DNA of 64,000 bases from an uncultured Clostridia bacterium (lineage in GTDB: Bacteria > Bacillota > Clostridia > Lachnospirales > CAG-274), in NCBI GenBank assembly GCA_947630725.1, contig CANRIS010000002.1:186001-250000 (forward strand). Direction: 5' to 3'. Under the pieces are notes generated by a model. That model did not search any database and was not told the origin of the DNA. It saw only the letters and a program-made list of their open reading frames with translations. The translations under genes were made by a program, and so were the position numbers. Of the stretch, positions 1 to 9,079 are shown one piece after another. Within the stretch, counting starts at the first letter, position 1, and the number at the start of each line of letters is the position of its first letter.

Positions 1-47
1 CCACCAGTTCTGTTGATCAGAAATATTATATAATATTTTACAGACTG

Positions 48-239
48 TCAAAGAAGTCCCTTATCTCTTGCAAGATTTTCTATGCTTCTGTCATAGGTCG
101 CTTCGGCTTCAACCGAGAAAAAGCATCCCGGCACACCTTCATTATTGTCCCTGTGGTACGCTACGCAGGCGCAGCATTTACCGTGCCTTGGGCAGTCATA
201 AGTACAGGGGCATGGTCTTTTGTTGTCACAACCGATCAT
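48..239 (-). CDS. Small Cys-rich protein, DUF6485-like
   Basis: A 63-residue protein with a dense cysteine cluster in its first third (CPCTYDC, then HGKCCACVAYH), followed by a VPGCFF segment and a conserved-looking TYDRSIENL tail. This matches my memory of the DUF6485 family of short, probably metal-binding clostridial proteins; the function is unknown. I chose the ATG at 239 because a GGGAG site lies 8 nt upstream. The longer in-frame start at 296 has no ribosome site and would sit almost on the predicted transcription start. The gene is divergent from a MerR-family regulator, and its promoter has the long spacer and internal dyad typical of MerR targets, so it is probably the regulator's target. 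Family call moderate, coding call strong. Confidence 0.75.
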   Translation of the reverse strand: MIGCDNKRPCPCTYDCPRHGKCCACVAYHRDNNEGVPGCFFSVEAEATYDRSIENLARDKGLL

Positions 240-316
240 TCTGATTTCTCCCTTTTTATATAATTTGTCAAAAGCTTTTATTTCATATATTGACATTTTT
301 CTTTATGAGCATTATA

Positions 317-347
317 ATTATAACACGTTCACCTATGAACAAGTCAA
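317..347 (-). promoter_or_regulatory. MerR-type promoter with 19-bp spacer and dyad operator
   Basis: Read on the minus strand, a -35 TTGACT (342-347) and a -10 TATAAT (317-322) are separated by 19 bp rather than the usual 17. The spacer holds an inverted repeat, GTTCA-N4-TGAAC (327-340). An over-long spacer carrying a dyad operator is the hallmark of promoters activated by MerR-family proteins through DNA distortion. It points at the small Cys-rich gene, and the regulator gene starts 20 bp away in the other direction. That this regulator binds here is inferred from layout. Confidence 0.75.
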
Positions 348-366
348 TAGTCGGGAGTGATTTTTA

Positions 367-1218
367 TTGAAAAAGTTTTTTACCATAGGTCAGGTCTGCA
401 AATGCTGCGGCATTTCACGTTCGACTATTCTGCGTATGGAGAACAGAGGGCTTTTGTCTCCTGCGCACGTCGATGAAAATACAGGGTATCGCTATTATGA
501 TATTTATAATGTAACAAAGGTCTTGCATATTCAAATGTTTCTGAATATGGGACTTACTTATGACGACGCATATTCGTACTATGCGTCAGTAGGCAATTCG
601 CCCGAGATACTTGCCACCCTCGAAAACCGTCTTGCGATTGTTACAAAAGCATATGAGGAAATGAAGCTGAGAATGGACAATAAACAGCACCTTAAACTGG
701 AAATTATAACTCTGCCCGAATATGTCTGTTATCAAAGAGAATTTAAGGGTGCGACTTGGGGCGAAAAATACCGTGATATGTATAACCTTTTCGGCGAGGT
801 TATAGAAAAGGGTTACAGGCCGCTTATATCGGAACGGCTTTTTACTGTAAGTAAATACAATGGCGGGCATAAGAAAGAAAGCGAAAACGCTTATATTTGC
901 TGTGTGCCGCTTGAACCGTCCTGCGCTGATGCCGACACTGTGTTCCATCCAAGCTGTACGGCGGTTTCTATGCTGTGCTATGGAAACGAAAAAACCGCAA
1001 AAAAGGCGCATGCCGAGCTTGATGAAAGGATCCTCGCTCTCGGTCTGAAACCTAAAGGCTATATACTTGGTATGGGTATTGTAAGCGGTTATACCGGCAA
1101 AGAATTTTCGCAGGAAAATTATGTATCACGCCTTATCGTCCCCATCGAGGATTTAGACAATGAAGAAATTGACAGGCTGAACAGAAGCGGATTGATTAAA
1201 AACATATCATGGAGCTGA
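367..1218 (+). CDS. MerR-family transcriptional regulator, BmrR-like
   Basis: A 283-residue regulator with an N-terminal MerR winged helix (ITIGQ-like start FTIGQVCKCCGIS, then ILRMENRGLLSP and TGYRYYD, residues about 5-45), a coiled-coil linker (about 75-110) and a C-terminal GyrI/BmrR-like effector-binding domain (about 115-270). Length and order match the BmrR type, whose C-terminal domain binds small, often cationic or hydrophobic ligands. An unusual pair of cysteines (CKCC) sits inside the DNA-binding domain. The start is TTG at 367, with GGGAGTGA 7-8 nt upstream. It is divergent from the DUF6485-like gene. The ligand cannot be inferred. Confidence 0.88.
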   Translation: MKKFFTIGQVCKCCGISRSTILRMENRGLLSPAHVDENTGYRYYDIYNVTKVLHIQMFLNMGLTYDDAYSYYASVGNSPEILATLENRLAIVTKAYEEMKLRMDNKQHLKLEIITLPEYVCYQREFKGATWGEKYRDMYNLFGEVIEKGYRPLISERLFTVSKYNGGHKKESENAYICCVPLEPSCADADTVFHPSCTAVSMLCYGNEKTAKKAHAELDERILALGLKPKGYILGMGIVSGYTGKEFSQENYVSRLIVPIEDLDNEEIDRLNRSGLIKNISWS

Positions 1219-1225
1219 ATCACAG

Positions 1226-1271
1226 AAAAAGGGAGAATATCGGTTCAAAAAAACGTATGCTCTCCCTTTTT
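1226..1271. terminator. Bidirectional terminator
   Basis: Arms AAAAGGGAGA (1227-1236) and TCTCCCTTTT (1261-1270) are perfectly complementary, with A-runs on one side and T-runs on the other. It lies between the convergent merR-type gene and the cyclophilin gene and would stop transcription from both sides. Confidence 0.8.
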
Positions 1272-1300
1272 ATATTTCTGATGTTTTGTCGGAATATTCG

Positions 1301-1819
1301 TCAGAGCTTTTCTGGCTCGGGATAATCAACTCCGAAGGTCTCGGCAGTTATTTTAGCGATTTTTTGTTCATTTATAGGCCTGTCTCTGAAGTCGGTAGGT
1401 GTTTCGGCTATTTTGTCCACTATGTCCATGCCCTCCGTCACCTTTCCGAAAGCGGCATATTGGCCGTCAAGATGAGGAGCGTCCTTGTGCATTATAAAAA
1501 ACTGTGAGCCTGCCGAATGGGGGTTTGCAGCTCTCGCCATAGAAAGCACCCCTGCCGTATGCTTAAGAGTGTTTTTGTATCCTGCCGAATCAAATTCGCC
1601 TTTTATGGTATATCCGGGGCCGCCCGTGCCTGTGCCGAGAGGACAGCCGCCCTGTATCATAAAGCCCTCTATTACTCTGTGAAATATAAGTCCGTCATAG
1701 AAGCCCTTATTTATAAGGCTCAGAAAATTTCTCACCGTGTTGGGGGCAATTTCGGGAAAAAGCTCCGCCTTAATAACATCGCCCGATTCAAGCTCTATGG
1801 TTATGACAGGGTTTGACAT
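1301..1819 (-). CDS. Peptidyl-prolyl cis-trans isomerase, cyclophilin type
   Basis: A 172-residue cytosolic cyclophilin (no signal peptide) that isomerises X-Pro bonds during folding. Visible family motifs: IAPNTVRNF, FHRVIEGFMIQGG (catalytic Arg), the GPGYTIKGEF insert, AGSQFFI and HLDGQYAAFGKV. The length is normal for single-domain bacterial enzymes. The start at 1819 has AAGGAAG about 9 nt upstream. It follows leuS on the same strand with a 59-bp gap and may be cotranscribed. Confidence 0.95.
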   Translation of the reverse strand: MSNPVITIELESGDVIKAELFPEIAPNTVRNFLSLINKGFYDGLIFHRVIEGFMIQGGCPLGTGTGGPGYTIKGEFDSAGYKNTLKHTAGVLSMARAANPHSAGSQFFIMHKDAPHLDGQYAAFGKVTEGMDIVDKIAETPTDFRDRPINEQKIAKITAETFGVDYPEPEKL

Positions 1820-1878
1820 TGTTTTATCTTCCTTTCGATTTTCGATGTACGCCGTGCAAAGGTTCCCAAAAAAGGGGG

Positions 1879-4290
1879 TTATTTTGCCACGATATTAAGA
1901 ATTTTGTTCTTTACATAAATTTCTTTTATGATATTCTTTCCGTCAAGAAACTTCTTGACTCCTGCCGCCTCGTGAGCCTTTGACTTTACGCTTTCTTCGT
2001 CCTCGTCAAGCTCTATGACAACCTTGCCTCTGACCTTGCCGTTTACGGTTACCGCAATTTCGACAGTCCTTTCAACGGTTTTAGCCTCGTCATACTCAGG
2101 CCATTTTGTCTGATAAATATAGCCCTCAAAGCCTGCGCTCTCCCAAAGTTCCTCTGTTATATGGGGAGCGACAGGGTTAAGCAGAGTGATAAATGTGGCA
2201 AACTCAGCCTTGTTTATGCTGCCTGCGGCATAAAAATCGTTAAGCAGAGCCATAAGAGCGGCTATGGCGGTGTTGAATTTGAGGTTTTCAAAATCGCCCG
2301 AAACCTTCTTTATGGTCTGATGCATTTTAGTCTCGAATTTCGGAGAATAGCTGTCTCCGTCCGTAAGCAGCTCTCTGAGCTTCCATACTCTGTCAAGAAA
2401 ACGCCTTACGCCCTTGACGCCGTTCTGCGACCACGATGCAGCCATATCGAAGGCACCTATAAACATTTCATAGGTACGCAGAGTGTCTGCGCCGAACTCC
2501 TTTATTATATCGTCGGGGTTGACTACGTTGCCCCTTGACTTGGACATTTTTTCGCCGTTTTCTCCCAGTATCATTCCGTGAGATGTTCTCTTTTTATACG
2601 GTTCGGGCGTAGGAACAACGCCTATGTCATAGAGGAACTTGTGCCAGAAGCGTGAATAGAGAAGATGCAGCGTGGTATGCTCCATACCTCCGTTGTACCA
2701 GTCAACGGGTGTCCAGTATTCGAGAGCCTTTTTGTCGGCAAGGGCATCATGGTTGTGGGGGTCGGTATATCTCAGAAAATACCATGAAGAGCCTGCCCAT
2801 TGGGGCATTGTGTCTGTTTCTCTCTTTGCAGGACCGCCGCAGTGGGGACAAACAGTGTTCACCCAGTCGGTCATTTTTGCCAGAGGCGATTCTCCCGTAT
2901 CGGTAGGCATATAGCTTTCGACCTCGGGCAGCATAAGAGGCAGCTCGCTTTCGTCAATGGGAACATAACCGCATTTTTCGCAATAAACAATGGGTATGGG
3001 CTCGCCCCAATATCTCTGACGTGAAAATACCCAGTCTCTCAGCTTGAAGTTGACCTTTCTGTTGCCTATGCCTTTTTCTTCGAGCCAGTCGATAATTTTT
3101 GCCTTTGCTGCCTTTACTTCAAGGCCGTTGAGAAATTCGGAGTTTACAAGTATGCCCTTGTTTACATCGGTATAGACTTCTTCCTCTACGTTTCCGCCAG
3201 CTACGACCTCTATTATAGGCAGGCCGAATTTTTTGGCAAAATCCCAGTCACGTTCGTCATGAGCGGGAACGGCCATTATTGCGCCTGTTCCGTAGGACAT
3301 AAGAACATAGTCCGAAATCCACACGGGGATCTCCTTTCCGTTTACGGGGTTGATGGCCTTTATGCCCTTTATTTCAACGCCCGTTTTGTCCTTTGCAAGC
3401 TCCGTTCTCTCAAAGTCAGATTTTCTTGCGGCTTCTTCTCTGTAGGCAGACGCCTCTTCATAGTTTTCTATTATGTCCTTATATTTGTCAATAAGGGGAT
3501 GTTCGGGAGATATAACCATATAAGTAGCCCCGAAAAGGGTGTCGGGTCTTGTGGTATATACTCTGAGGACTTCGTCAAGATCCTTAAGTCTGAAGTCTAC
3601 CTCGGCTCCCTCCGAACGGCCTATCCAGTTTTTCTGCGATACTTTTATCTTTTCAACATAGTCAAGATCGTCAAGATCCTTTATAAGTCTGTCGGCGTAG
3701 GCTGTTATCCTGAGCATCCACTGACTTTTTACCTTTCTGACAACGGGCGAGCCGCAGCGTTCGCATACGCCGTTCACGACCTCCTCATTGGCAAGACCAA
3801 CCTTGCAGCCCGTACACCAGTTTATAGGCATTTCGCTTTTATAGGCAAGTCCCTTTTCAAAAAGCTTTAAAAATATCCACTGAGTCCACTTATAATATTC
3901 GGGGTCGGTGGTGTTGACCTCTCTTGACCAGTCAAAGGAATAGCCTATTGATCTGAGCTGAGCCTTGAAACGGCTCACATTGTTTTCGGTAATTATTCTT
4001 GGGTGTATTTTATTCTTTATAGCAAAGTTTTCGGTAGGCAGACCAAAAGCGTCCCAGCCCATGGGGAAAAGCACATTATAGCCCTGCATACGTCTTTTTC
4101 TCGCTATGATGTCGAGAGCGGTATACGGTCTTGGATGACCTACATGAAGTCCCTGACCCGATGGATAGGGAAACTCCACAAGCGCATAATATTTGGGAAG
4201 CGAATAGTCGTCAAGGGTTTTGAAGGCATCGTTTTTTTCCCATATATCCTGCCATTTCTTTTCAATATCCTTTGGTGAATACTCTTTCAT
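1879..4290 (-). CDS. leuS: Leucyl-tRNA synthetase
   Basis: Class Ia aminoacyl-tRNA synthetase that charges tRNA-Leu. At 803 residues it is close to bacterial LeuRS length. Motifs seen: [12 protein letters not shown] (HIGH box), the CP1 editing domain with [10 protein letters not shown] and [16 protein letters not shown] (editing Asp), zinc-ribbon-like cysteine pairs (WCTGC and CERCG; CEKCG and CPHCG), [10 protein letters not shown] (KMSKS loop), and a C-terminal anticodon-binding and RNA-binding region. I start at the ATG at 4290, with AAAGGAG 8 nt upstream, rather than the ATG 27 bp earlier. The gap to the upstream gene is only about 100 bp, too short for a T-box leader. Confidence 0.97.
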   Translation of the reverse strand: MKEYSPKDIEKKWQDIWEKNDAFKTLDDYSLPKYYALVEFPYPSGQGLHVGHPRPYTALDIIARKRRMQGYNVLFPMGWDAFGLPTENFAIKNKIHPRIITENNVSRFKAQLRSIGYSFDWSREVNTTDPEYYKWTQWIFLKLFEKGLAYKSEMPINWCTGCKVGLANEEVVNGVCERCGSPVVRKVKSQWMLRITAYADRLIKDLDDLDYVEKIKVSQKNWIGRSEGAEVDFRLKDLDEVLRVYTTRPDTLFGATYMVISPEHPLIDKYKDIIENYEEASAYREEAARKSDFERTELAKDKTGVEIKGIKAINPVNGKEIPVWISDYVLMSYGTGAIMAVPAHDERDWDFAKKFGLPIIEVVAGGNVEEEVYTDVNKGILVNSEFLNGLEVKAAKAKIIDWLEEKGIGNRKVNFKLRDWVFSRQRYWGEPIPIVYCEKCGYVPIDESELPLMLPEVESYMPTDTGESPLAKMTDWVNTVCPHCGGPAKRETDTMPQWAGSSWYFLRYTDPHNHDALADKKALEYWTPVDWYNGGMEHTTLHLLYSRFWHKFLYDIGVVPTPEPYKKRTSHGMILGENGEKMSKSRGNVVNPDDIIKEFGADTLRTYEMFIGAFDMAASWSQNGVKGVRRFLDRVWKLRELLTDGDSYSPKFETKMHQTIKKVSGDFENLKFNTAIAALMALLNDFYAAGSINKAEFATFITLLNPVAPHITEELWESAGFEGYIYQTKWPEYDEAKTVERTVEIAVTVNGKVRGKVVIELDEDEESVKSKAHEAAGVKKFLDGKNIIKEIYVKNKILNIVAK

Positions 4291-4389
4291 GTCAGATAGC
4301 TCCTTTGGTATGAACATTGTAGGATTTTTTATTGGAATATTTTATCACAGCTCCCTCATATTGTCAACGAAGCGGCGATTTTATTGGTT

Positions 4390-5589
4390 TTATGAAAATT
4401 TTATTATAAATACGGGAGGCTTGTCGGTAAACTTGCTCATAAGAGCCACGGCCTCGTCCGTAGAGTTGACCTTGTAGAACGAAAGCACGTCATCGTCAAG
4501 GTGACCCACTATTCTTTTTTCGTTCGCAAACTCATAATATATGAAGTTGTCGGAATACAGACAGTATACTGCGGGAAGATCCGCCTCTGTCACTCCCAGA
4601 TCCTTAAGCTCCACGATCTGATCGTAGTATCCGAAAAGATCCGTTCTGAAATCATCATAATCCGACAGAGTATAATAAGGCAGCAGCGCAAGCTCCATAT
4701 CGGGATATTTGTTATTCACATATGCCTTTACGTTGTCCTGCTTTGCAAGCTCCTTAGATCTTACAGCCCAGTCGTTTCCTGCCTTCATAATTAGAAATTC
4801 TCTGAATTCAAGGGGATTTTCGACCAAGTTGGCAACAACTATGCCATACTTGTCGTCTATACCCATATATTTTATGTCAACAGTTCCTTCGGCGCCCCAG
4901 TTTTGGGAAATAAGGGTGTATATCTTTTCAAACAGTGCAGAATCCCTTTCGGGAGAGCGTATCTCACCGTGGGCGCAGTTGTAGCGCATTATAAGACTTC
5001 TGTAATCCTTTTCCGAAACAAGTCCTCCGCCGTATTCAGCCGAAGAAACAAGATACCCCTTGTCGGTAAGCACTGCCGTAAAGGGCTTTAGCTCATCGTC
5101 AAGGCTGTCTATGTCAAGTTCTTCCAGGTTTTCGCATACCTCAAAGTCAGAGGGGCGTATATAGAGTATGTCGGCATTTTGCAGCCTTTCATCGGCTCCC
5201 TCGTCAATATCGCTTACTCCTACAGGCTGTGTGCCTGTGTCCCTGCACAAAAAGCCGTATGCGGATATAAATCCTCCTTCGGGAGCATTGTTCTCACAAT
5301 AGCTCTTAAGCTGTTCGTTAAAGTCTCCGACTGCCTCGTACAGACTGTCATCAAGAGTTACGGGATCGGGCGAAAGCTCGATGGTTTCGGTCTCCGAGGT
5401 AGGCTCCGTGGTGCGTGGCTCCTCTATTATCGTAACATCCTTGCGGTCGTCGTTCAGCGCGCTCCTTTTTATCATAACAAACATAAGCGCACATATGACA
5501 ACAATACACACTATCGCCGTGATAATGTACTTGTTGTTGTTATTATTGTTATTATTGTTGTTCCCGCTGTCTTTTTTATTGTTCTTCAT
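4390..5589 (-). CDS. Membrane-anchored protein of unknown function with Asn-run
   Basis: 399 residues. A short cytoplasmic N-terminus holds a run of ten asparagines (residues about 10-19), then one transmembrane helix (about 21-41, YIITAIVCIVVICALMFVM), a Thr/Glu-rich linker, and a large extracytoplasmic domain with no motif I recognise. The topology is a signal-anchored outer-face protein. A good ribosome site (AAGGAG, 7 nt) precedes the ATG. Its start overlaps the end of the upstream 135-residue gene by 14 bp, implying coupled translation. The Asn-run is encoded by alternating AAC/AAT codons. Function not assigned. Confidence 0.8.
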   Translation of the reverse strand: MKNNKKDSGNNNNNNNNNNKYIITAIVCIVVICALMFVMIKRSALNDDRKDVTIIEEPRTTEPTSETETIELSPDPVTLDDSLYEAVGDFNEQLKSYCENNAPEGGFISAYGFLCRDTGTQPVGVSDIDEGADERLQNADILYIRPSDFEVCENLEELDIDSLDDELKPFTAVLTDKGYLVSSAEYGGGLVSEKDYRSLIMRYNCAHGEIRSPERDSALFEKIYTLISQNWGAEGTVDIKYMGIDDKYGIVVANLVENPLEFREFLIMKAGNDWAVRSKELAKQDNVKAYVNNKYPDMELALLPYYTLSDYDDFRTDLFGYYDQIVELKDLGVTEADLPAVYCLYSDNFIYYEFANEKRIVGHLDDDVLSFYKVNSTDEAVALMSKFTDKPPVFIIKFS

Positions 5590-5983
5590 AATACTCTCCT
5601 TTCTTATCCTTTATGACTTCATAAACAGAAGAAAGCTCTTTTTTGAATATATCAAGTATTTCCTCTACTCTTTCTTCAAGACCCTCCGTATTGTTTTCGT
5701 CAAAGGGCAGCTCTATTTTCCATGTGGGGTTATAGGTGTCCTCCTCCTCGGATATTTCCGTTATCCGACCGCCGAAAACCTCAGTGTCAAAATAGTCATA
5801 CACGGCCTCAAACTCCCAGTCCTCAAGCTCTCTGTCGTCCGAAAGCTTTATGCAAAGACTGTCGCCTGCGGCGTATATATTGACTATATATTTCTGATTC
5901 TCGGAGAGAGAAAGTCCCGCTATCTCCCTTTCGAGAAAGCCGGTTTTAAGATTTTTCTCCATTATAACTATTATAGTATCCAT
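5576..5983 (-). CDS. Small acidic protein of unknown function (possibly DUF6762)
   Basis: A 135-residue, acidic, soluble protein with no signal peptide or membrane helix. The N-terminus (MEKNLKTGFLEREI) and the body resemble a small clostridial family I know as DUF6762; I am not certain of this. It is translated from the ATG at 5983, with GAGGAG about 11 nt upstream; an internal Met at residue 8 is a possible alternative. Its 3' end overlaps the membrane-anchored gene that follows, so the two probably act together or are at least co-expressed. It is divergent from the AEC transporter. Confidence 0.7.
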   Translation of the reverse strand: MDTIIVIMEKNLKTGFLEREIAGLSLSENQKYIVNIYAAGDSLCIKLSDDRELEDWEFEAVYDYFDTEVFGGRITEISEEEDTYNPTWKIELPFDENNTEGLEERVEEILDIFKKELSSVYEVIKDKKGEYYEEQ

Positions 5984-6179
5984 ATTTTTATTTTCTCCTC
6001 GGAATACTGTTTATTGAAGGAAACTCTGAAAAATCGGGAATTAACGACCGTCCGCATCAGCGTAGGTGTTTTTCCTCATATATGTTAAGCAGACGTTTCC
6101 TAATAATTACTGTTATTATAACATAGAAATATTATTTTGCAACAAAAATTTTGATCCCGAACCATAGGAAATACAGACC

Positions 6180-6208
6180 TTGACAAAAAGCCTTTGTACT
6201 CTTAGAAT
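6180..6208 (+). promoter_or_regulatory. Sigma-A promoter of the AEC transporter gene
   Basis: TTGACA (6180-6185) and TAGAAT (6203-6208) with a 17-bp spacer, near consensus. The predicted start of transcription falls about 20 bp before the AAGGAG ribosome site (6224-6229). Confidence 0.75.
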
Positions 6209-6237
6209 AAAACCATATTTAAAAAGGAGAAACTGTT

Positions 6238-7161
6238 ATGGACATTGTATTTTTAACACAGCTTTTATTTAAAATATTATTCGTTGTGACCGTGGGTTTT
6301 ATTCTCAAAAAGACCGGAGTAATAACCGACAGCCTTCAGAAGGGACTGAGCAATCTCCTCGTTATGGGCATAGTGCCTTTCAATATACTGGAGGCCTCTG
6401 CAAGCAGGTTTACTCCGGAGCTTGCCGCAGGGGTAATAAAAAGCGCAGTCATTTGCTGCATCTACTACATAGCAGCCATTGTGGTGGGAAATATCACCGC
6501 AGGGCTTATGCACACCGACAGAAAATCAAAAAACATAATCATAACAATGATAACCTTTGCAAACGTAGGCTTTATAGGCTTTTCCCTCGTGGGTGAAATC
6601 TTCGGCTCGGAGGGTACCCTATACTGCGTTGTATACAACCTGTTCTACAATCTTCTGCTATACACCTACGGTATAAATCTTCTTGGAGAAAGCTCAGGCT
6701 TTGACATTATGTCGGCAATAAAAAAACCTGTTACGGCAGCCTGCATACTGGCCGTAATAATATTCTTCTCCCCTCTTTACATACCCGACATACTTATGGG
6801 GCCTATATCCTCTATAAGCTCCGCCGTATTTCCCATATCTATGCTGATAATAGGCTGCGAGGCTGCCGAGATGGATATTCCCTCACTATTCAGAGATAAA
6901 AGGGCTTATATCGTGTCGGCGCTGAGACTTGCGGTTTTTCCCCTTGCGATGGCCGCAGTCCTTAAGATCCTCGGTTTCTCGGGAACTCTGCCCCGAACAA
7001 TGGTTGTCCTCACGGCGCTGCCCTGCGGCTCAATGAACATAATTTTCGCCGAGGTCTACGACTGCTCCCCAAAGCTCGCCGCCGTCACCGTCGTACAGTC
7101 CATGCTGCTGCTCGCTTTCACCCTCCCCGTAATAATAGCCGTTTCTTTCGCTTTTTTATAA
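6238..7161 (+). CDS. AEC-family transporter (auxin efflux carrier type)
   Basis: A 307-residue, very hydrophobic protein with about ten predicted membrane helices arranged in two halves, the bile acid/auxin carrier-like fold. Typical features: an N-terminal GFILKKTG segment, the first-half NLLVMGIVPFNIL, the mid-protein FANVGFIGFSLV crossover motif, and a second-half LTALPCGSMNIIFAE. Members export or take up organic acids such as malate; the substrate here is not predictable. The ATG at 6238 has AAGGAG 8 nt upstream and its own promoter. No obvious partner gene. Confidence 0.9.
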   Translation: MDIVFLTQLLFKILFVVTVGFILKKTGVITDSLQKGLSNLLVMGIVPFNILEASASRFTPELAAGVIKSAVICCIYYIAAIVVGNITAGLMHTDRKSKNIIITMITFANVGFIGFSLVGEIFGSEGTLYCVVYNLFYNLLLYTYGINLLGESSGFDIMSAIKKPVTAACILAVIIFFSPLYIPDILMGPISSISSAVFPISMLIIGCEAAEMDIPSLFRDKRAYIVSALRLAVFPLAMAAVLKILGFSGTLPRTMVVLTALPCGSMNIIFAEVYDCSPKLAAVTVVQSMLLLAFTLPVIIAVSFAFL

Positions 7162-7210
7162 CAAATAGTCAATGATATTCGCACTCCGCTTACGCTACGT
7201 ATCTCTACCC

Positions 7211-7309
7211 GACGGCTTCTGACGAAGCCTTTGTATTCGGATGGGAGCTTGCATCTCCCACCGAATACAACAGTAAGTACCCACCGCCTAAAGAGGCGGG
7301 GGACTTACT
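7211..7309 (+). mobile_element. Orphan IS200/IS605-type right end, omega-RNA-like hairpins
   Basis: Three consecutive hairpins. H1 at 7214-7229 is GGCTTC-TGAC-GAAGCC. H2 at 7233-7268 has arms GTATTCGG/CCGAATAC and TGGGAG/CTCCCA, with a bulged A at 7241. H3 at 7272-7309 has arms AGTAAGT/ACTTACT, CCC/GGG and CCGCCT/AGGCGG, with bulged As at 7279 and 7283. An imperfect hairpin with bulged bases plus a CCGCCT-AAAG-AGGCGG core is how I know right ends of tnpB-bearing IS200/IS605 elements, where this DNA also encodes the guide RNA scaffold. No tnpA or tnpB is present; the AEC gene stops 50 bp upstream. It could instead serve as the AEC terminator. Confidence 0.55.
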
Positions 7310-7413
7310 TGTCGGTTAAATATCGGCAAAATTTAAACATTCAATAAAATTATTGATTGATATTATAAACCTCGTATTAAAAATGTTTATACTGTTTTAT
7401 GCTGTATAAATAA

Positions 7414-7442
7414 TTTACAGCCGAAGATAATTATGCTATACT
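7414..7442 (+). promoter_or_regulatory. Sigma-A promoter of first SLH gene
   Basis: TTTACA (7414-7419), a 17-bp spacer, and TATACT (7437-7442). This is followed by an AAAGGGTGATCTG ribosome site just before the ATG at 7486. Confidence 0.65.
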
Positions 7443-7485
7443 TTTAATATGAAACAATGTCAAATTTTACAGAAAGGGTGATCTG

Positions 7486-9030
7486 ATGAAAAATTTTGTA
7501 AAATATCTTTTGATAATAAGCATCTTATTGATGCCTTTGCAAGTGACGGCAGCCGAGTATTCCGAAAACGGACAAGATACCGGGAACATACAGCTTACAG
7601 ACTATCGCTATGAAAATGCAATAAATCTTCTTAACGAATACATTCTGTTTAATTATTATGATTCTTCCAAAAAATCGACTGACAAAGATTTGATATTGCC
7701 AAGCACCGTATTAAAGCCCGATGGCACGGAAATGTTCAGAACGGGACAATATTATCTCACCTATGTTGATCCCGTTGATCCATATGATTTGGGTTTCTTT
7801 TTTCCTCAAAATGAAAAGGGAGATAAATATATTATAAATGATATTGACACAGGACTTGCAGGAATTATAGATAATAACGGACGCATAATAACTGATTTGA
7901 ATTATTCTTTTATAAGACCTTTATCGGACAGGTATTATTTGGGAGTTAAAAATACCGAATCCAATGATATGCTTGAATATTATGTAATCAATACCGACAC
8001 CAACAAAACTATTCTTAACTTTACTGCATCTAATGTTGTGTGGAGGAGCGGAGTTTATTATATAAGCGAAGACGAAGAATATATACTCAGACATAATTAT
8101 TATCCCGTAGAATCCAACGGTGAAGTCACATGGTATATTGACTATAACTTTCTTGATTCTGACGGAAAAGTATTGGAAAGCGGAACGGGTATGCCCGAAG
8201 AAGAGTTTTTCCTAAAGTATTTCAGCGAAAACAAATTACAGCCGGAATATGCTCATGATTCAAAAGGCACCAAATACTATCCTTCATATTATCCTTCCAC
8301 AGTTAACGAACATCTAAAATCTGCCCAATTTTCTGATATAACAAGCGATACGGCTGATAAAACATATATATTTTTTAAAACCAAAGACATAGGAGGCAAA
8401 ACCTACTATGCTGTTTTCAGAGAATTGCAGGAAAATGAAAAAGAAGCCGACTTCCGTCCCCATGAAACACCGTCCCCGTGGGCTAAGGAAGGTATAAACA
8501 AGCTTACAGAAGAAGGACTTCTTTTTAACGAATCAAACTGTCGATATACCGACAACATTTCGAGAAAGGACTTTGCCTTTCTTGCTGTCAGAGCATTCTG
8601 CAAGGCTCAGGGAATGGATGTTGACGAATATATAAAAGCAAATAACATAACCCTCGACTATAATAAATTTACCGATACGGAAGATTCGTACATACTCCTC
8701 GCAAATTATCTGGGAATAGTAAACGGCACCTCCGAAACTGCCTTTTCTCCTGCAAAGGGCATAACAAGGCAGGAAGCCGCCGTAATGCTTGACAACACAG
8801 CCAAACTTTTGGGTCTTTCTCCCAACTCCGAAAGAGTAAACTTCTCCGACAGCTCATATTTTGCAAATTGGGCAGCCGATGCCATATATTCAATAAGCAG
8901 CATAAAAACCCCGGACGGAACAGCCATAATGGGCGGCACCGAACCCGAAAAGTTCTCCCCATGGATGACCTATACAAGAGAGCAGGCCTATACAACTATC
9001 TGCCGTCTTTATGAAACCGCTAAGAAATAA
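7486..9030 (+). CDS. Secreted SLH-domain protein, copy 1
   Basis: 514 residues. A Sec signal peptide (residues 1-22, hydrophobic core YLLIISILLMPL, cleavage near VTAA) is followed by an extracellular region with WG-repeat-like strands (GIIDNNGRIITD, about 125-137). Three C-terminal SLH modules come last: about 328-375 (SPWAKEGINKL), about 380-450 (GITRQEAAVMLDN) and about 455-512 (NWAADAIYSISS). SLH modules bind secondary cell-wall polymers, so the protein is surface-anchored. The last 90 or so residues are identical to the next gene, while the middle is strongly diverged. The ligand of the N-terminal region is unknown. Confidence 0.9.
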   Translation: MKNFVKYLLIISILLMPLQVTAAEYSENGQDTGNIQLTDYRYENAINLLNEYILFNYYDSSKKSTDKDLILPSTVLKPDGTEMFRTGQYYLTYVDPVDPYDLGFFFPQNEKGDKYIINDIDTGLAGIIDNNGRIITDLNYSFIRPLSDRYYLGVKNTESNDMLEYYVINTDTNKTILNFTASNVVWRSGVYYISEDEEYILRHNYYPVESNGEVTWYIDYNFLDSDGKVLESGTGMPEEEFFLKYFSENKLQPEYAHDSKGTKYYPSYYPSTVNEHLKSAQFSDITSDTADKTYIFFKTKDIGGKTYYAVFRELQENEKEADFRPHETPSPWAKEGINKLTEEGLLFNESNCRYTDNISRKDFAFLAVRAFCKAQGMDVDEYIKANNITLDYNKFTDTEDSYILLANYLGIVNGTSETAFSPAKGITRQEAAVMLDNTAKLLGLSPNSERVNFSDSSYFANWAADAIYSISSIKTPDGTAIMGGTEPEKFSPWMTYTREQAYTTICRLYETAKK

Positions 9031-9079
9031 TAAATTATAAAGCTTGGTTTAAAAAAATTATGCAAAAGAGGTGATATTA

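Larger units (their letters stand above)
7162..7485. other. Intergenic region upstream of the SLH genes
   Basis: 323 bp between the AEC transporter and the first SLH gene. The first half holds the IS605-like hairpins; the second half is AT-rich and carries a promoter. No credible ORF with a ribosome site was found. Confidence 0.6.
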
